Of a stretch of 64,000 nucleotides of DNA, positions 49,299 to 61,199 are shown one piece after another. The stretch is from positions 45,358 through 109,357 of the forward strand of contig JAJEEP010000098.1 of assembly GCA_022820945.1 (NCBI GenBank), read 5' to 3'. Source of the DNA: Alphaproteobacteria bacterium. GTDB taxonomy: Bacteria; Pseudomonadota; Alphaproteobacteria; UBA828. The first letter of the stretch is position 1; every line of letters starts with the position of its first letter. Made by a program: the position numbers and the translations under genes. The notes under the pieces were generated by a model that was not told where the DNA came from, did no database searches, and saw only the letters and a program-made list of their open reading frames with translations.

Positions 49299-51069
49299 GG
49301 CAGGGGAGGGGGCTACCACGCGTCGGCGGGGCGCGATTGCCCGGCTGAGCGGTGCCGTAGTCGCCTGCCTGATCGGCGCAATGTGCGTCGGCGATCTCAC
49401 GGCAGCCGATCAAGAGGCTCCCCCTATGCCGCCCGAGCCGGCAGCCGACGCGAAACGCAACCACGACTCGGTGATCGGCAGCTATCTCATCGGGCGCCAT
49501 GCCCACACGCGCGGCGACTATGCGGTGGCGTCGCAGCACCTCTGGCGCGCTTTGGAGCGCGATCCAGGCAATCCCGCTCTCTTGCGCCGAACGGTGTCCC
49601 TGCTGGTCGCCGACGGCCGGATCGAAGACGCGGTCGCACTCGCCGAGCGTCTCGTCGACATCGACGATAGCGCGCGGTTGGCCAGCTTCGTTCTCGGACT
49701 GCGGGACGCCCGTGACGGCGACTACGAGCGTGGGTTGCAGCGCATCGAGGGGATTGCGCGAGAGGGTGTCTATTCTCTCCTGCTGCCGCTTACCGAGGCG
49801 TGGTTGCACGTCGGTTCGGGATCCGGGACGGCGGCCCACGCCGCGCTGGCGCCGCTCGCCGAGCGCGATGCCTATCGGCCGTTCTTCCTCCATCATGCGG
49901 GGCTGATGCACGACATCGCCGGTCGCGCGGCGGATGCCGAGGCTCTCCTGCGAGAGTCCGTCGCGATCGGCAGCGGCTCGCATCGCTCGATAAGGGCTCT
50001 CGGCAGTGTCCTGATGCGGGCCGGACGCAGTGTCGAGGCCCGCGCGATTTACGAAGAATTTCGGGCGCAAAATCCTGAGGACGTCCGGATCGAGCGAACT
50101 CTCGCGGCGGTCGAGGCGGGCCAGACGCCGCCGCCGCTCGTCTCCGACGCACGCGACGGGCTGGCGGAGACACTTCTCGGCGCGTCCGCCGCCCTGCCGC
50201 AGCGGGATGGCGGCGAAGCCTCGCTGATCTACGCGCGCCTCGCGCTCTTTCTCCGCGACGATATGGACGCCGCCAGGTTCCTGATCGGCGAGATTCTCGA
50301 AGATGCGGAGAGGCTGGAAGCCGCGGTGGAAGCCTACCGTTCCATCCCCGACGAGTCGGACTTCGCCTGGGCCGCGCGGCTTCGCGCTGCGGCGGCCCTC
50401 TCGGATATCGACCGGGTGGACGAGGCGCTCACGGCGCTCGAGGTCATGGTGGACGAGCGGCCCCGGCGCATCGATGCCGCGTCCGCGCTCGGCGACGTGT
50501 TCAGGAGGGATGAGCAATACGCCGAGGCTGCCGCCGCCTACGACACCGCGGTCGAGCGGATCGAGACGGTCGAGTATCGCCACTGGCGCCTGTTCTATGT
50601 GCGCGGCATTGCGTTCGAGCGCCTGGGCGAATGGCCCAAGGCAGAGGCAGACTTCAAGCGCGCGCTCGAGCTGGAGCCGGATCAGCCGCTGGTTCTTAAC
50701 TATCTCGGCTATTCCTGGGTGGAGCAGCTCCACAATCTCGACGAAGCCAAGTCGATGATCGAGAAGGCGGTCGAGCTCAGGCCGGACGACGGCTATATCG
50801 TCGACAGCCTCGGTTGGGTGGCCTACAGGCTGGGCGACTTCAAGGAGGCGGTCCACCAGCTTGAGCGGGCAGTGGAGCTTGTGGCGGGCGATCCGATCAT
50901 TAACGATCACTTGGGCGACGCCTATTGGCAGGTGGGCCGGGTCAACGAGGCCCGATTCCAGTGGCGCCGCGTGCTCACCCTCGACCCGGAGGACGATCTC
51001 GCCGCCCAGGTCCGGCGCAAGATCGCAGGTGGTCTCTCCGCCGGCGCGGAGGCAGACGAGGCCGAATAG
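49285..51069 (+). CDS. Secreted tetratricopeptide-repeat protein
   Basis: Multiple TPR units (e.g. [64 protein letters not shown]); hydrophobic N-terminus. Confidence 0.88.
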   Translation: MPTCRAGEGATTRRRGAIARLSGAVVACLIGAMCVGDLTAADQEAPPMPPEPAADAKRNHDSVIGSYLIGRHAHTRGDYAVASQHLWRALERDPGNPALLRRTVSLLVADGRIEDAVALAERLVDIDDSARLASFVLGLRDARDGDYERGLQRIEGIAREGVYSLLLPLTEAWLHVGSGSGTAAHAALAPLAERDAYRPFFLHHAGLMHDIAGRAADAEALLRESVAIGSGSHRSIRALGSVLMRAGRSVEARAIYEEFRAQNPEDVRIERTLAAVEAGQTPPPLVSDARDGLAETLLGASAALPQRDGGEASLIYARLALFLRDDMDAARFLIGEILEDAERLEAAVEAYRSIPDESDFAWAARLRAAAALSDIDRVDEALTALEVMVDERPRRIDAASALGDVFRRDEQYAEAAAAYDTAVERIETVEYRHWRLFYVRGIAFERLGEWPKAEADFKRALELEPDQPLVLNYLGYSWVEQLHNLDEAKSMIEKAVELRPDDGYIVDSLGWVAYRLGDFKEAVHQLERAVELVAGDPIINDHLGDAYWQVGRVNEARFQWRRVLTLDPEDDLAAQVRRKIAGGLSAGAEADEAE

Positions 51070-51070
51070 G

Positions 51071-51976
51071 TTGCCGGCAGCGATCCGGGTTGAAGCGCCG
51101 GCCAAGCTCAACCTTTACCTTCACGTGACCGGCCGGCGCGACGACGGCTATCACGAGCTGGACAGTCTCGTCACCTTCGCCACGCTCGCCGATACACTGG
51201 AGATCGCGCCAGCCGACGCCCTCTCCCTAACTGTGAGCGGCCCGTTCGCCAGTGCCTTGGATGCTGGCAACAACCTGGCTGCTCGGGCGGCGGTCGCGCT
51301 GGGGGAGAGGCTCGGCCGGCCGGCCCGCGTGCGAATCGCGCTGGAGAAGCGCATTCCCGTCGCGGCGGGCCTCGGCGGCGGCTCGGCGGACGCTGCCGCG
51401 GTGCTGCGCGGCCTCGCTCGATTGTGGAGTCTCGGCCCCGAGCACACGGACGATCTTCAGAGGGTCGCGCTCGGCCTCGGTGCCGACGTGCCGGTCTGCC
51501 TCCACGCACGCGCCGCCTACATGGCCGGCATCGGGGAGACGTTGAGCGCGCCGCCGCGCCTGCCTTCCTGCGCGGCGCTCCTGATAAATCCCGGCGTCCC
51601 GGTACCCACTGGGGCGACCTTTGCAGCGAGGCGCGGGCCGTTTTCGACCGCCGATCGCTTTCGCGACCGTCCACAGGACGCACGTGCTCTCGCCGATCTG
51701 TTGCGCACCCGGCGCAATGATCTGGAACCGCCGGCCCGTGCTCAGGTGCCCGAGATCGGCCACGTTCTTGAACGACTCGGCGCAGCGCCCGGTTGCCTGC
51801 TCGCCCGCATGTCAGGCTCGGGCGGCACCTGCTTCGGCCTGTTCGCGAGCGAAGCGGCGGCCGCGAGTGCCGCTCGCGCCATCAGCGGTGAGCACTCGGG
51901 CTGGTGGATACAGCCGACGCATCTAAATCACGAGGGCAAGACAGCCGACGAGCAGAGTGCTCTTGGTAGGTGGTGA
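51071..51976 (+). CDS. ispE: 4-(cytidine 5'-diphospho)-2-C-methyl-D-erythritol kinase
   Basis: APAKLNLYLHVTGRRDDGYHELDSLV, KRIPVAAGLGGGSADAAAVLRGL, ARMSGSGGTCFGLF; TTG start. Confidence 0.95.
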   Translation: MPAAIRVEAPAKLNLYLHVTGRRDDGYHELDSLVTFATLADTLEIAPADALSLTVSGPFASALDAGNNLAARAAVALGERLGRPARVRIALEKRIPVAAGLGGGSADAAAVLRGLARLWSLGPEHTDDLQRVALGLGADVPVCLHARAAYMAGIGETLSAPPRLPSCAALLINPGVPVPTGATFAARRGPFSTADRFRDRPQDARALADLLRTRRNDLEPPARAQVPEIGHVLERLGAAPGCLLARMSGSGGTCFGLFASEAAAASAARAISGEHSGWWIQPTHLNHEGKTADEQSALGRW

Positions 51977-52027
51977 CAGGGACCAGGGTGTCGGCAATCA
52001 ACAACGCGAGTGAGTGGGAGCACTGTA

Positions 52028-52462
52028 ATGTCGAGAACACCGCAGCCAACGGCGCGGGATATCGAGAACTTGCTGGCTTTTCTGCCCAGGCTCTATGCCG
52101 ATGGCTTTACCCCGATCAAGAGTGTGCATAGCAAGGGCGCAGACGGCGAAATCGTCGCCTTCCCCTGGGCCGAGTACGACGACGTCGTAAACGAATTCAC
52201 GGACTGCATCCGCCGCGACTGCTGGTACGACTATGACTATGTGCCTGCAGACGTGGAGAAAATTATCGAGAGCGAGGAGGCGATCAAAGCGGCGACCCTG
52301 CCGCAGATCCGATCCATGCTCACTTACGTCTTGCGGGGAGAACGCTTCTCGGATGGCTGGTGGGGCCACATGATCGAAGGCGGCTACGTTCGCCGCATTC
52401 TCGAACGCCTCGCAGAACTCGAAGAGGAGCCAGAGGAGAGCGTTGGCCGCTCACGGCGGTAG
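52028..52462 (+). CDS. DUF6508-like protein
   Basis: LLAFLPRLYADGF..., MLTYVLRGERFSDGWWGHMIEGGYVRRILERL. Confidence 0.7.
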   Translation: MSRTPQPTARDIENLLAFLPRLYADGFTPIKSVHSKGADGEIVAFPWAEYDDVVNEFTDCIRRDCWYDYDYVPADVEKIIESEEAIKAATLPQIRSMLTYVLRGERFSDGWWGHMIEGGYVRRILERLAELEEEPEESVGRSRR

Positions 52463-52903
52463 GCGCACCGTCTCCAGCCAGTGGGCCTTCACGATCTCGG
52501 CGACCGAGACCATGTCGTCGAAGGCCGAGGGCTTGACCATGTAGGCGTTGGCGCCGAGCGCATAGCTCGCCGCGATGTCTCGCTCCTCGTCGGAGGTTGT
52601 GAGCACCACCACGGGAATGCGACAGAGCTCCGGCTCGTCGCGCAGCTGCTCCAGCACCTCGGTACCGTTGACCTTCGGCATGTTGAGGTCGAGCAGGATC
52701 AGGCTCGGCCTGGGCGCGGCCTCCGGGTCGGTGTAGTCGCCACGGCGCTTGAGATAGTCCAGCAGCTCGGCGCCATCGTGGACCACATACAGCGGGCACG
52801 TGATGTCCGCCCGGCGCAGGGCCTTCTCGGTAAGAAGGCAGTCGGCGGGGTCGTCGTCTGCCATGAGGAGGACGGTGCGCTCGCTGATATCGGCTCTCGC
52901 CAT
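52451..52903 (-). CDS. Single-domain response regulator (Rcp1-like)
   Basis: LLMADDDPADCLLTEKAL, ILLDLNMPKVNG, VVLTTSDEERD, AYMVKPSAF. Confidence 0.95.
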   Translation of the reverse strand: MARADISERTVLLMADDDPADCLLTEKALRRADITCPLYVVHDGAELLDYLKRRGDYTDPEAAPRPSLILLDLNMPKVNGTEVLEQLRDEPELCRIPVVVLTTSDEERDIAASYALGANAYMVKPSAFDDMVSVAEIVKAHWLETVRLPP

Positions 52904-52920
52904 CCTCCCTCTCCCGGCGT

Positions 52921-53847
52921 CTAAGCGGCGCCGGCCGTGCCGGCCTGCCCCCCGGCCTTGGTCACGAGGCGCAGCGCGAGTGACGGAAAGGCCGCGACGG
53001 CGTCTGCGAACGCGAGAAAATCGATCGGCGTCTCGATGAAGACCGGCTCTGCAGTCCCCGCCCAGGGCAGGTCAGCACGGTCGTCCTTGGACCCGCCAAG
53101 CAGGATCACCGGCAAATCGCGGAGCGCCGGCGCGGCGGCGATCTCGGCGAGCGCATGGCGCCCTTCCGTCTGTTGCAGGCCGGGGTCGAGAAGGACGAGA
53201 TCCGGGCGCGGAGCAGGCGTGCCGTCGCCGTGCGCGTGCCGTCCCTGCAAACGCTCAAGTAGCTCGGCGCCGTTGGTGACGTACGTGAGCGCGTTGCCGA
53301 GGCCCGCAGCCTGGAGCGTCTTGGTCGCCTGCAGACAATGCTCAGGGTCGTCGTCGGCCATGACGATGACCGCAGGCCGCACCGCGTCGCCCGAGCCCGA
53401 CGGAACCGCAAGCTCGTAGCTGCAGCTCTTCAGCCGCAGCACGGCTTCGTGCAGCTTGGCGAAAGTCACCGGCTTCACCAGGTAGGCGTAAGCGCCGAGG
53501 TTGTAGCTGTCCGAGATGTCCAGGCTGGCCTCGGAGGCCGTGAGGATGACAATCGGTATCTTCCTCAACGCCGGCCTGAGGTTGATCTCCCAGAGGGAGT
53601 CGAGCCCCGCCATGTTGGGCATGTTGAGATCGAGCAGGATCAGGTCCGGGCGGGGCGAGGAGGCTGGGTCGGCGAACTTGCCGCTCCGCCCGAGATAGTC
53701 CAGCAGCTCCTGACCGTCCTGCACGAAGCGCAGCTCGTTGCCGAGCCGTGCCTTCTGCAACGTCTTCTTGGTCAGCAGGCAATCCTCGGGATCGTCGTCA
53801 GCCATCAGGATCAGGACCGGCTTGGTGCCCGCGGCGCTCATGGGCAT
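52921..53847 (-). CDS. Tandem receiver-domain protein (second receiver degenerate)
   Basis: REC1: ILMADDDPEDC...LILLDLNMPNM...VILTAS...YLVKPV; REC2: VIVMADDDPEHC...LVLLDPGLQQ...ILLGGS...FIETPI. Confidence 0.92.
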   Translation of the reverse strand: MPMSAAGTKPVLILMADDDPEDCLLTKKTLQKARLGNELRFVQDGQELLDYLGRSGKFADPASSPRPDLILLDLNMPNMAGLDSLWEINLRPALRKIPIVILTASEASLDISDSYNLGAYAYLVKPVTFAKLHEAVLRLKSCSYELAVPSGSGDAVRPAVIVMADDDPEHCLQATKTLQAAGLGNALTYVTNGAELLERLQGRHAHGDGTPAPRPDLVLLDPGLQQTEGRHALAEIAAAPALRDLPVILLGGSKDDRADLPWAGTAEPVFIETPIDFLAFADAVAAFPSLALRLVTKAGGQAGTAGAA

Positions 53848-53848
53848 C

Positions 53849-55468
53849 TCATCGGGGCTGCCGGCGAGGCAGGGTCACCGTAAAGGTGGCGCCCTCGCCC
53901 GGAGTGCCGGTCGCGGTGATCTGGCCGTGGTGGCGCAGCACGATCTTCTCGCAGATCGCGAGGCCGATACCGGCACCCTCGTACTGGTGGCGCGCGTGTA
54001 GCCGCTTGAAGGGCTGGAACAGCTTGCTGCCCTGCGACGGCTCGAAGCCGATGCCGTTGTCTGCCACGACGATGGTGTACGCGGACCCCGGGACGGCGGG
54101 GAGCGGCTCCGCCTCGGCTGCCATCCGCACCGTGACGCGCGACGCGACGCCGGGCTTGCGGAACTTCAGCGCGTTGCCGATGAGGTTGCGGAAGAGTTGA
54201 TCCATCTGGGTGCGGTCCGCCTCGATGGTCGGCGCCTCGGCAACGTCCACTTGGCCCTCTGCTTCCTCCAGCGACACGGAGAGGTCCGAGAGTACGGTTT
54301 CGAACACGTCGTTCAAGGACAGATCCTCGAAGGGCTGCGCCGCCGTGGTAACCCGAGAGAGCGCGAGCAGGTCGCTCACAAGGGTCTGCATCCGGGCCGC
54401 CGCGTCGGTCATGAAGTGGATGTACTGGCGGCCTTCCTCGTCAAGACTCTCCTGCTTCTCCTCCGCGAGCAGGTCGCCGAAGGCCCTGATCTTGCGCAGC
54501 GGCTCCTGCAGATCGTGGGAGGCAACGTAGGCGAACTGCTCGAGCTCCTCGTTGGAGCGGGCGAGGTCGAGCGCGTGGCGCTCCAGCGCCTCCTTCGCCT
54601 GCTTCTGCTCGGTGATGTCGCGCACGACCCCCATGATCCGCACCGGTGTGCCCGACTCCTCGCGCACCAGGATGGAGCGGACGGCGATGGGGAAAGCGGA
54701 CCCGTCCTTGCGGATGTACTCCTTCTCGTATTCGTCGGTGTAGCCGCGCGACAGGAGCTGTGTGTCGACGATCTCGGCCTCCATCGCCGCCCAGCGGGCC
54801 GGCGTGAGCTGCTGATAGGTCACACCGATGAGCTCGTCGAGGTCGTAGCCCAGCATGTCGAGGTAGGCGTCGTTCGCCTCTTCGATGGCGCCGTCCAGAG
54901 CGACAAAGACCACGCCGTCGTGGCTCAGGTCGAAGAGGCTCCGGTAGCGCCTTTCGGACGCTTTGAGCGCATCCTCGTTCTCCTTCAGCTCCGTGATGTC
55001 GCGGACGATGCCCATGAAGCGGATCGGCCGCCCGTCCAGGTCCCGCACCAGGATTGTGCGCAGGCTGATCGGCGCGATCGAGCCGTCCTTGCGCACGTAT
55101 TCCTTCTCGTATTCGTCCGAGAAGCCGCGCCGCATTACCTGGGTCTCGATGATTTCCGCTTCGCCTGCGCGCCACTTCTCGGGCGTGAGGTCCTGATAGG
55201 TGTGCGTGGAGATCTCGTCCCGGTCATAGCCGACGAGATCGAGATAGGCCTGGTTCATCTCCTCGATATGGCCGTCGAGGTCGACGAACACGATCCCGTC
55301 CCGGCTCATGTCGAAGAGAGAGCGGAACCTGTCCTCCGAGGTGCGGCCGACGTCGCGGTCGCGCGTCGCCTCGGCCAGCGCCTGCTCCAGCGCCGCGATA
55401 CGCCGCTCCAGCGCCTCGTTGTCGGCAACAGGGGGCGCGTGTTCCAGCGGTCTCGCCTCAGCCGTCAT
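53849..55468 (-). CDS. Cytoplasmic PAS-PAS sensor histidine kinase
   Basis: Two similar PAS/PAC modules (EDRFRSLFDMSRDGIVFVDLDG... and ERRYRSLFDLSHDGVVFVALDG...), H-box FAYVASHDLQEPLRKI, HATPase NLIGNALKFRKPG, GIGFEP, GAGIGLAICEKIV. Confidence 0.96.
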   Translation of the reverse strand: MTAEARPLEHAPPVADNEALERRIAALEQALAEATRDRDVGRTSEDRFRSLFDMSRDGIVFVDLDGHIEEMNQAYLDLVGYDRDEISTHTYQDLTPEKWRAGEAEIIETQVMRRGFSDEYEKEYVRKDGSIAPISLRTILVRDLDGRPIRFMGIVRDITELKENEDALKASERRYRSLFDLSHDGVVFVALDGAIEEANDAYLDMLGYDLDELIGVTYQQLTPARWAAMEAEIVDTQLLSRGYTDEYEKEYIRKDGSAFPIAVRSILVREESGTPVRIMGVVRDITEQKQAKEALERHALDLARSNEELEQFAYVASHDLQEPLRKIRAFGDLLAEEKQESLDEEGRQYIHFMTDAAARMQTLVSDLLALSRVTTAAQPFEDLSLNDVFETVLSDLSVSLEEAEGQVDVAEAPTIEADRTQMDQLFRNLIGNALKFRKPGVASRVTVRMAAEAEPLPAVPGSAYTIVVADNGIGFEPSQGSKLFQPFKRLHARHQYEGAGIGLAICEKIVLRHHGQITATGTPGEGATFTVTLPRRQPR

Positions 55469-56514
55469 CGATCAGGTCCTCGGCGTAGGCGAAGAGCGCC
55501 GGCATGCCGCCGGTGTGGACGAAGACCGCCGTCTCGTCGGCGCCGACCGCACCGCGCTTCACGTGATCGATGAGCCCGGCCATGGCTTTGCCGGAGTAAA
55601 CCGGGTCGAGCAAGATGCCCTCGGTCTCGGCCACCAGCTTGACCGCGGCGCGCGCCTCCGGCGAGAGCACGCCGTAGTCCTCGCCGATATGGTCCTCGTC
55701 GGTGACGAAGTCGGCGGGCTCGATCGCGAAGTTGAGGTCGAGCGCGCGCGCCGTCGCGCTGGCGACACGCGCGATGTCGAGCTCGCGCGGCTCTTCCCAG
55801 CGGATCGGGCTGATCGCAGCCACGCGCGCTCGGCGGCCGAGCGCGCGCAGGCCCGTGACGAGCCCCGCCGGCGTGTTGTTGGCGCCGCAGATGAAGACCT
55901 GGGTGGGATCGATCCCCGCCTCCTCGAACTGGGCGTCGAGCTCGATCGCCGTGCCGACGTAGCCAAGCGCCGCGAGCACCTGCTGGTCGAGGGCAAAGGG
56001 GGCGATCACGAAGGGGCGCCGGCCGGCGGCTTCCAGCGCGCGGGCTTTCTCGTCGAGCAGCGGCTGGATCCTTTCCATGCTGTCGAGGTCGACCACGGTC
56101 ACGTCGGCACCCATCAGGCGGTCGAGCAGCAGGTTGCCCTGCACTCTCGGTCCCTTGACGCCGTGGATCAGCACCAGCGAAACCGCGAGACCGTGCTTGC
56201 ACGCCGCCGCCGTGATCTGCCGGCACCAGTTGGACTGCGTGTAGGCGCCCGCGACCACGGTGTCGGCGCCCGAATTCAGGATCTCGGCGAAGGTGAACTC
56301 CAGGTGGCGCGTCTTGTTGCCGCCGAAGGCCAGCCCGGTGAGGTCGTCCCGCTTGATGTAGAGGGCGCGCACCCCGATCGCCACGGCAAGCCGGGGGCAG
56401 GGGTCGAGCGGCGTCGGCAGATGCGCGAGCCGGATGCGCGGATGCGCAGCGAGCCGGGCGGCGAGTTCGTCCCTCGTCACCGCTGCCTCCGCCTGTGCCG
56501 CTGCCACCGCCATT
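55465..56514 (-). CDS. PLP-dependent D-cysteine desulfhydrase/ACC deaminase family protein
   Basis: LYIKRDDLTGLAFGGNKTRHLEF, GAYTQSNWCRQITAAACKHGL, LDPVYSGKAMAGLIDHV. Confidence 0.93.
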   Translation of the reverse strand, partial: NGGGSGTGGGSGDEGRTRRPARCASAHPARASADAARPLPPACRGDRGARPLHQAGRPHRAGLRRQQDAPPGVHLRRDPEFGRRHRGRGRLHAVQLVPADHGGGVQARSRGFAGADPRRQGTESAGQPAARPPDGCRRDRGRPRQHGKDPAAARRESPRAGSRRPAPLRDRPLCPRPAGARGAWLRRHGDRARRPVRGGGDRSHPGLHLRRQQHAGGARHGPARARPPSARGCDQPDPLGRAARARHRACRQRDGARARPQLRDRARRLRHRRGPYRRGLRRALAGGARRGQAGGRDRGHLARPGLLRQSHGRAHRSREARCGRRRRDGGLRPHRRHAGALRLRRGPDR

Positions 56515-56617
56515 CCTTTCCCCCGCCGGCTTCCCGGGCATCCTATCGCCGGCAGGAAGCGCCCGGCAACCGATGGGGCGAATGGGCCTGCTGACTGGCG
56601 CCGGCAAGGGCTTCGGT

Positions 56618-58495
<1,878 letters not shown>

Positions 58496-58604
58496 GGCCG
58501 GGCGGATATCTGCGCCCACCGCGCCCGCGACGCAAGGCCGACGGACGCCTCGTCCGTGCATATGCGACAATGACCGACGAATCAGAGTCGAGGGAGTGCA
58601 CTCC

Positions 58605-58937
58605 ATGCTGATCGTCGCCGTCGTCTTCGAGTTCGTGCCCGGCGGGTTCGACCGCATCAAGGCCGAGGTCGTCGATGCCATCGAGAACTCGCGCAAGGAG
58701 CCCGGCGCCCAGATCTACGACTGGGCCATCGATGTCACCGCGCCTAACCGGGCCATTATCTTCGAGGTGTGGGACGATCAGGCGGCGCTCGATGCGCACT
58801 TCACCCATCCCTACATGGACACGCTGGTTGCGGCGCTCACCGCCGCCAACATTCGCGGCGACATCACCCATTACTCGGCGGAGATCTACGACGTGAGCGG
58901 CAAGCGCGACATGGGCTTCCGGTTGCCGACCGAATAG
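58605..58937 (+). CDS. Putative quinol/antibiotic biosynthesis monooxygenase (ABM domain)
   Basis: IYDWAIDVTAPNRAIIFEVWDDQAALDAHFTHPYM. Confidence 0.85.
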   Translation: MLIVAVVFEFVPGGFDRIKAEVVDAIENSRKEPGAQIYDWAIDVTAPNRAIIFEVWDDQAALDAHFTHPYMDTLVAALTAANIRGDITHYSAEIYDVSGKRDMGFRLPTE

Positions 58938-58958
58938 GCGCCGGACGGAGAGACCGCC

Positions 58959-59372
58959 GTGAGCGCCGACCCCATCGCGCCGCCCTTCGACGAGGTTGCT
59001 GCCCGCGCCGTCGTCCAGGCGTTCGAGGACGCCTGGAACCGCAGGGTCGCCGACGAGATTCCGCTCACCTGCACGCCGGACACGCGCTGGCGCTATCGCG
59101 ACGCATTCGTCGAAGGGCGGGACAACATCGTGCCGTTCCTGCGCGCGCGCTGGCCGATCCAGCAGCACTACAGGCTCAGGAAGGAGCTCTGGAGCTTCAC
59201 GGCGAACCGCATCTCGGTGCGCTTCGTCAGCGAGTGGCGCCACCGCGACAGCGGCCAGTGGTACCGGACCTTCGGCAACGAGCACTGGGAATTTGACCCC
59301 GACGGGTTGCAGAGCGTACTCGACCTCTCCGCCAACGACCTCCCGATCGAGGAATCCGAGCGGACGCTCTGA
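58959..59372 (+). CDS. DUF1348/NTF2-like family protein
   Basis: VQAFEDAWNRRVADEIPLTCTPDTRWRYRD, IVPFLRARWPIQQHYRLRKELWSF, WEFDPDGL. Confidence 0.88.
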   Translation: MSADPIAPPFDEVAARAVVQAFEDAWNRRVADEIPLTCTPDTRWRYRDAFVEGRDNIVPFLRARWPIQQHYRLRKELWSFTANRISVRFVSEWRHRDSGQWYRTFGNEHWEFDPDGLQSVLDLSANDLPIEESERTL

Positions 59373-61091
59373 TCACCAGCCCAGCGCGCGGCTCATGCGC
59401 CGGGGGTCGGCGGCGCCTTCGATCTCGCCCGTCTCAAGGTCCTTGCGCACCGCGCAGACGCCGCCTGTCCAGTGCGACCAGTCGTCCAGGCGCTCGATCG
59501 CGTGCCCGCGCGCGGCGAGCCGGTCGCCGGTCGCCTCGTCGATGCGTCCTTCGAGGGTGACGCGGCCGGGATGCGCGTCGTGGGGTGCGAAGGAATCGGG
59601 ATGGCTATACGTGACCAGACGCGGGGCCTCCACCGCGTCCTGCAACTCCATGCCGAAGGCCAGGTGATTCAGGAGCGTTTGCAGGTTCGCCTGAATCTGC
59701 GTGTCGCCTCCGGGGGTCCCGAACGGCATGATCCAGCGATCCGGCGACAGCACGAAGCAAGGGTTGGGCGTGAGGCGCGGCCGCTTGCCCGGCGCGATGC
59801 AGGAGGGGTGGCCCCGCACCGCCCGTGACTGCGCACCCCGAGAGGACACCGCGAGCCCGGTTCCCGGCACCACCGGCGTGTCCCAGCTCGTGTCCGACGG
59901 CGTCGAGCAGAGTGCGTTTCCCTCGCCATCGAGCACGCAGACGATCGACGTATCGGGCGGCGGTCCCGGCGACCCGCCGCGCGCAGAAGCCGGGGCAACG
60001 TAAGCCTCGTGGCCGGGGATCCGGCCGGGGCGCGGCATGCCGGGCGACGCGTTGCGGGGATCGATCGCCTTGCTCCGCTCCGCCGCGTAAGCCGAGCCGG
60101 TGAGCGTATCGAGCGGAACGTCCACGAAGTCCGGGTCGCCGAGATAGGCCTCCCGGTCGGCGAAGGTGAGCTTCAGGGTCTCTGCCACCGCATGCAGGTA
60201 GGCGTCGGAGCCCTGCTCCAGCGTTCCCACGCCCGCCGCCTCGGCAACCGCGAGCGCTTCGAGCAGGAATGGCCCCTGGCACCAGGCGCCGCAGGTGTGC
60301 ACCTCGACCGCCTCGCCATTGAAGCGGAAGCGGCGGGAGACCGAGGGCACGATCTGGCAGCGGAAGGACTCCAGGTCCGCCGCCGCGAGCAGCCCGTCGT
60401 GCTCCCGCTGATGCGCGAGAATCTGGTGCGCGATGTCGCCCCGGTAGAACGCGCGGCGCACCGCCGCGAGGCCGGCCATGCGGTCTGTGCCGACCGCGCG
60501 CTCCTCGTCGCAGAGGAACTGCAGTGTGCGGCCGAGATCGGCCTGCACCAGCCGCTCGCCCGGTGCCGGCACTTCGCCGCCCGGCATCCAGATCGTGACG
60601 TTCTCGGGCCAGTGGCGATACTCGTCGGCGTGGCGACGCACGTAGTCGAGCATGACCGGGTGGCGCGGGAATCCCTCGCACGCATAGCGCACGGCGCGCG
60701 ACGCCACGTCGCGAAAGCTCATGGTGCCCCAGCGCTCCAGCGCCTGAATGCAGGCATCGGGCGCGGCCGGCACCACGGTGCGCCGTACCCCAAGCGGGAT
60801 CTCGCCGCCGTGGCGCTGGATGTAGGTGTCGGGATCGAGCGCCTGCGGCCAGCCGCCGACGCCCGCGATGGTGACGACCTCGCCGGTCTCCGCGAGGCGG
60901 ACGATCATGGGCGCGACGCCTGCGACGCTCACCTGGTCGCTGTAGACCACGCCGAGGGTGAGGATCGCGGCGACGCCAGCGTCGACGGCGTTTCCGCCGT
61001 TCTCCAGCGCCTCGAACGCGGCCAGCGTCGCGAGCTCGTGGCCCGTGCTGACAACGTAGTGATGACCGCGGGCGACGGGGACGACGGACAT
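59373..61091 (-). CDS. Gamma-glutamyltransferase family protein
   Basis: VVSTGHELATLAAFEALENGGNAVDAGVAAILTLGV, NPCFVLSPDRWIMPFGTPGGDTQIQANLQTLLNHLAFGMELQDAVEAPR. Confidence 0.92.
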   Translation of the reverse strand: MSVVPVARGHHYVVSTGHELATLAAFEALENGGNAVDAGVAAILTLGVVYSDQVSVAGVAPMIVRLAETGEVVTIAGVGGWPQALDPDTYIQRHGGEIPLGVRRTVVPAAPDACIQALERWGTMSFRDVASRAVRYACEGFPRHPVMLDYVRRHADEYRHWPENVTIWMPGGEVPAPGERLVQADLGRTLQFLCDEERAVGTDRMAGLAAVRRAFYRGDIAHQILAHQREHDGLLAAADLESFRCQIVPSVSRRFRFNGEAVEVHTCGAWCQGPFLLEALAVAEAAGVGTLEQGSDAYLHAVAETLKLTFADREAYLGDPDFVDVPLDTLTGSAYAAERSKAIDPRNASPGMPRPGRIPGHEAYVAPASARGGSPGPPPDTSIVCVLDGEGNALCSTPSDTSWDTPVVPGTGLAVSSRGAQSRAVRGHPSCIAPGKRPRLTPNPCFVLSPDRWIMPFGTPGGDTQIQANLQTLLNHLAFGMELQDAVEAPRLVTYSHPDSFAPHDAHPGRVTLEGRIDEATGDRLAARGHAIERLDDWSHWTGGVCAVRKDLETGEIEGAADPRRMSRALGW

Positions 61092-61199
61092 GGCAACCTG
61101 CGATTGCGTTGGGCCGGGTCGAGTTGGCGCGGCCGAGTATAGACTGTAATGGTGCGGCGGCGCTTCGCCAGCCGACCAACCTCAGGGGATGAAGAATAG

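Noticed and set aside
49225-51111. 628-aa minus-strand ORF
   Set aside because: Antisense to the TPR protein; no recognisable domain
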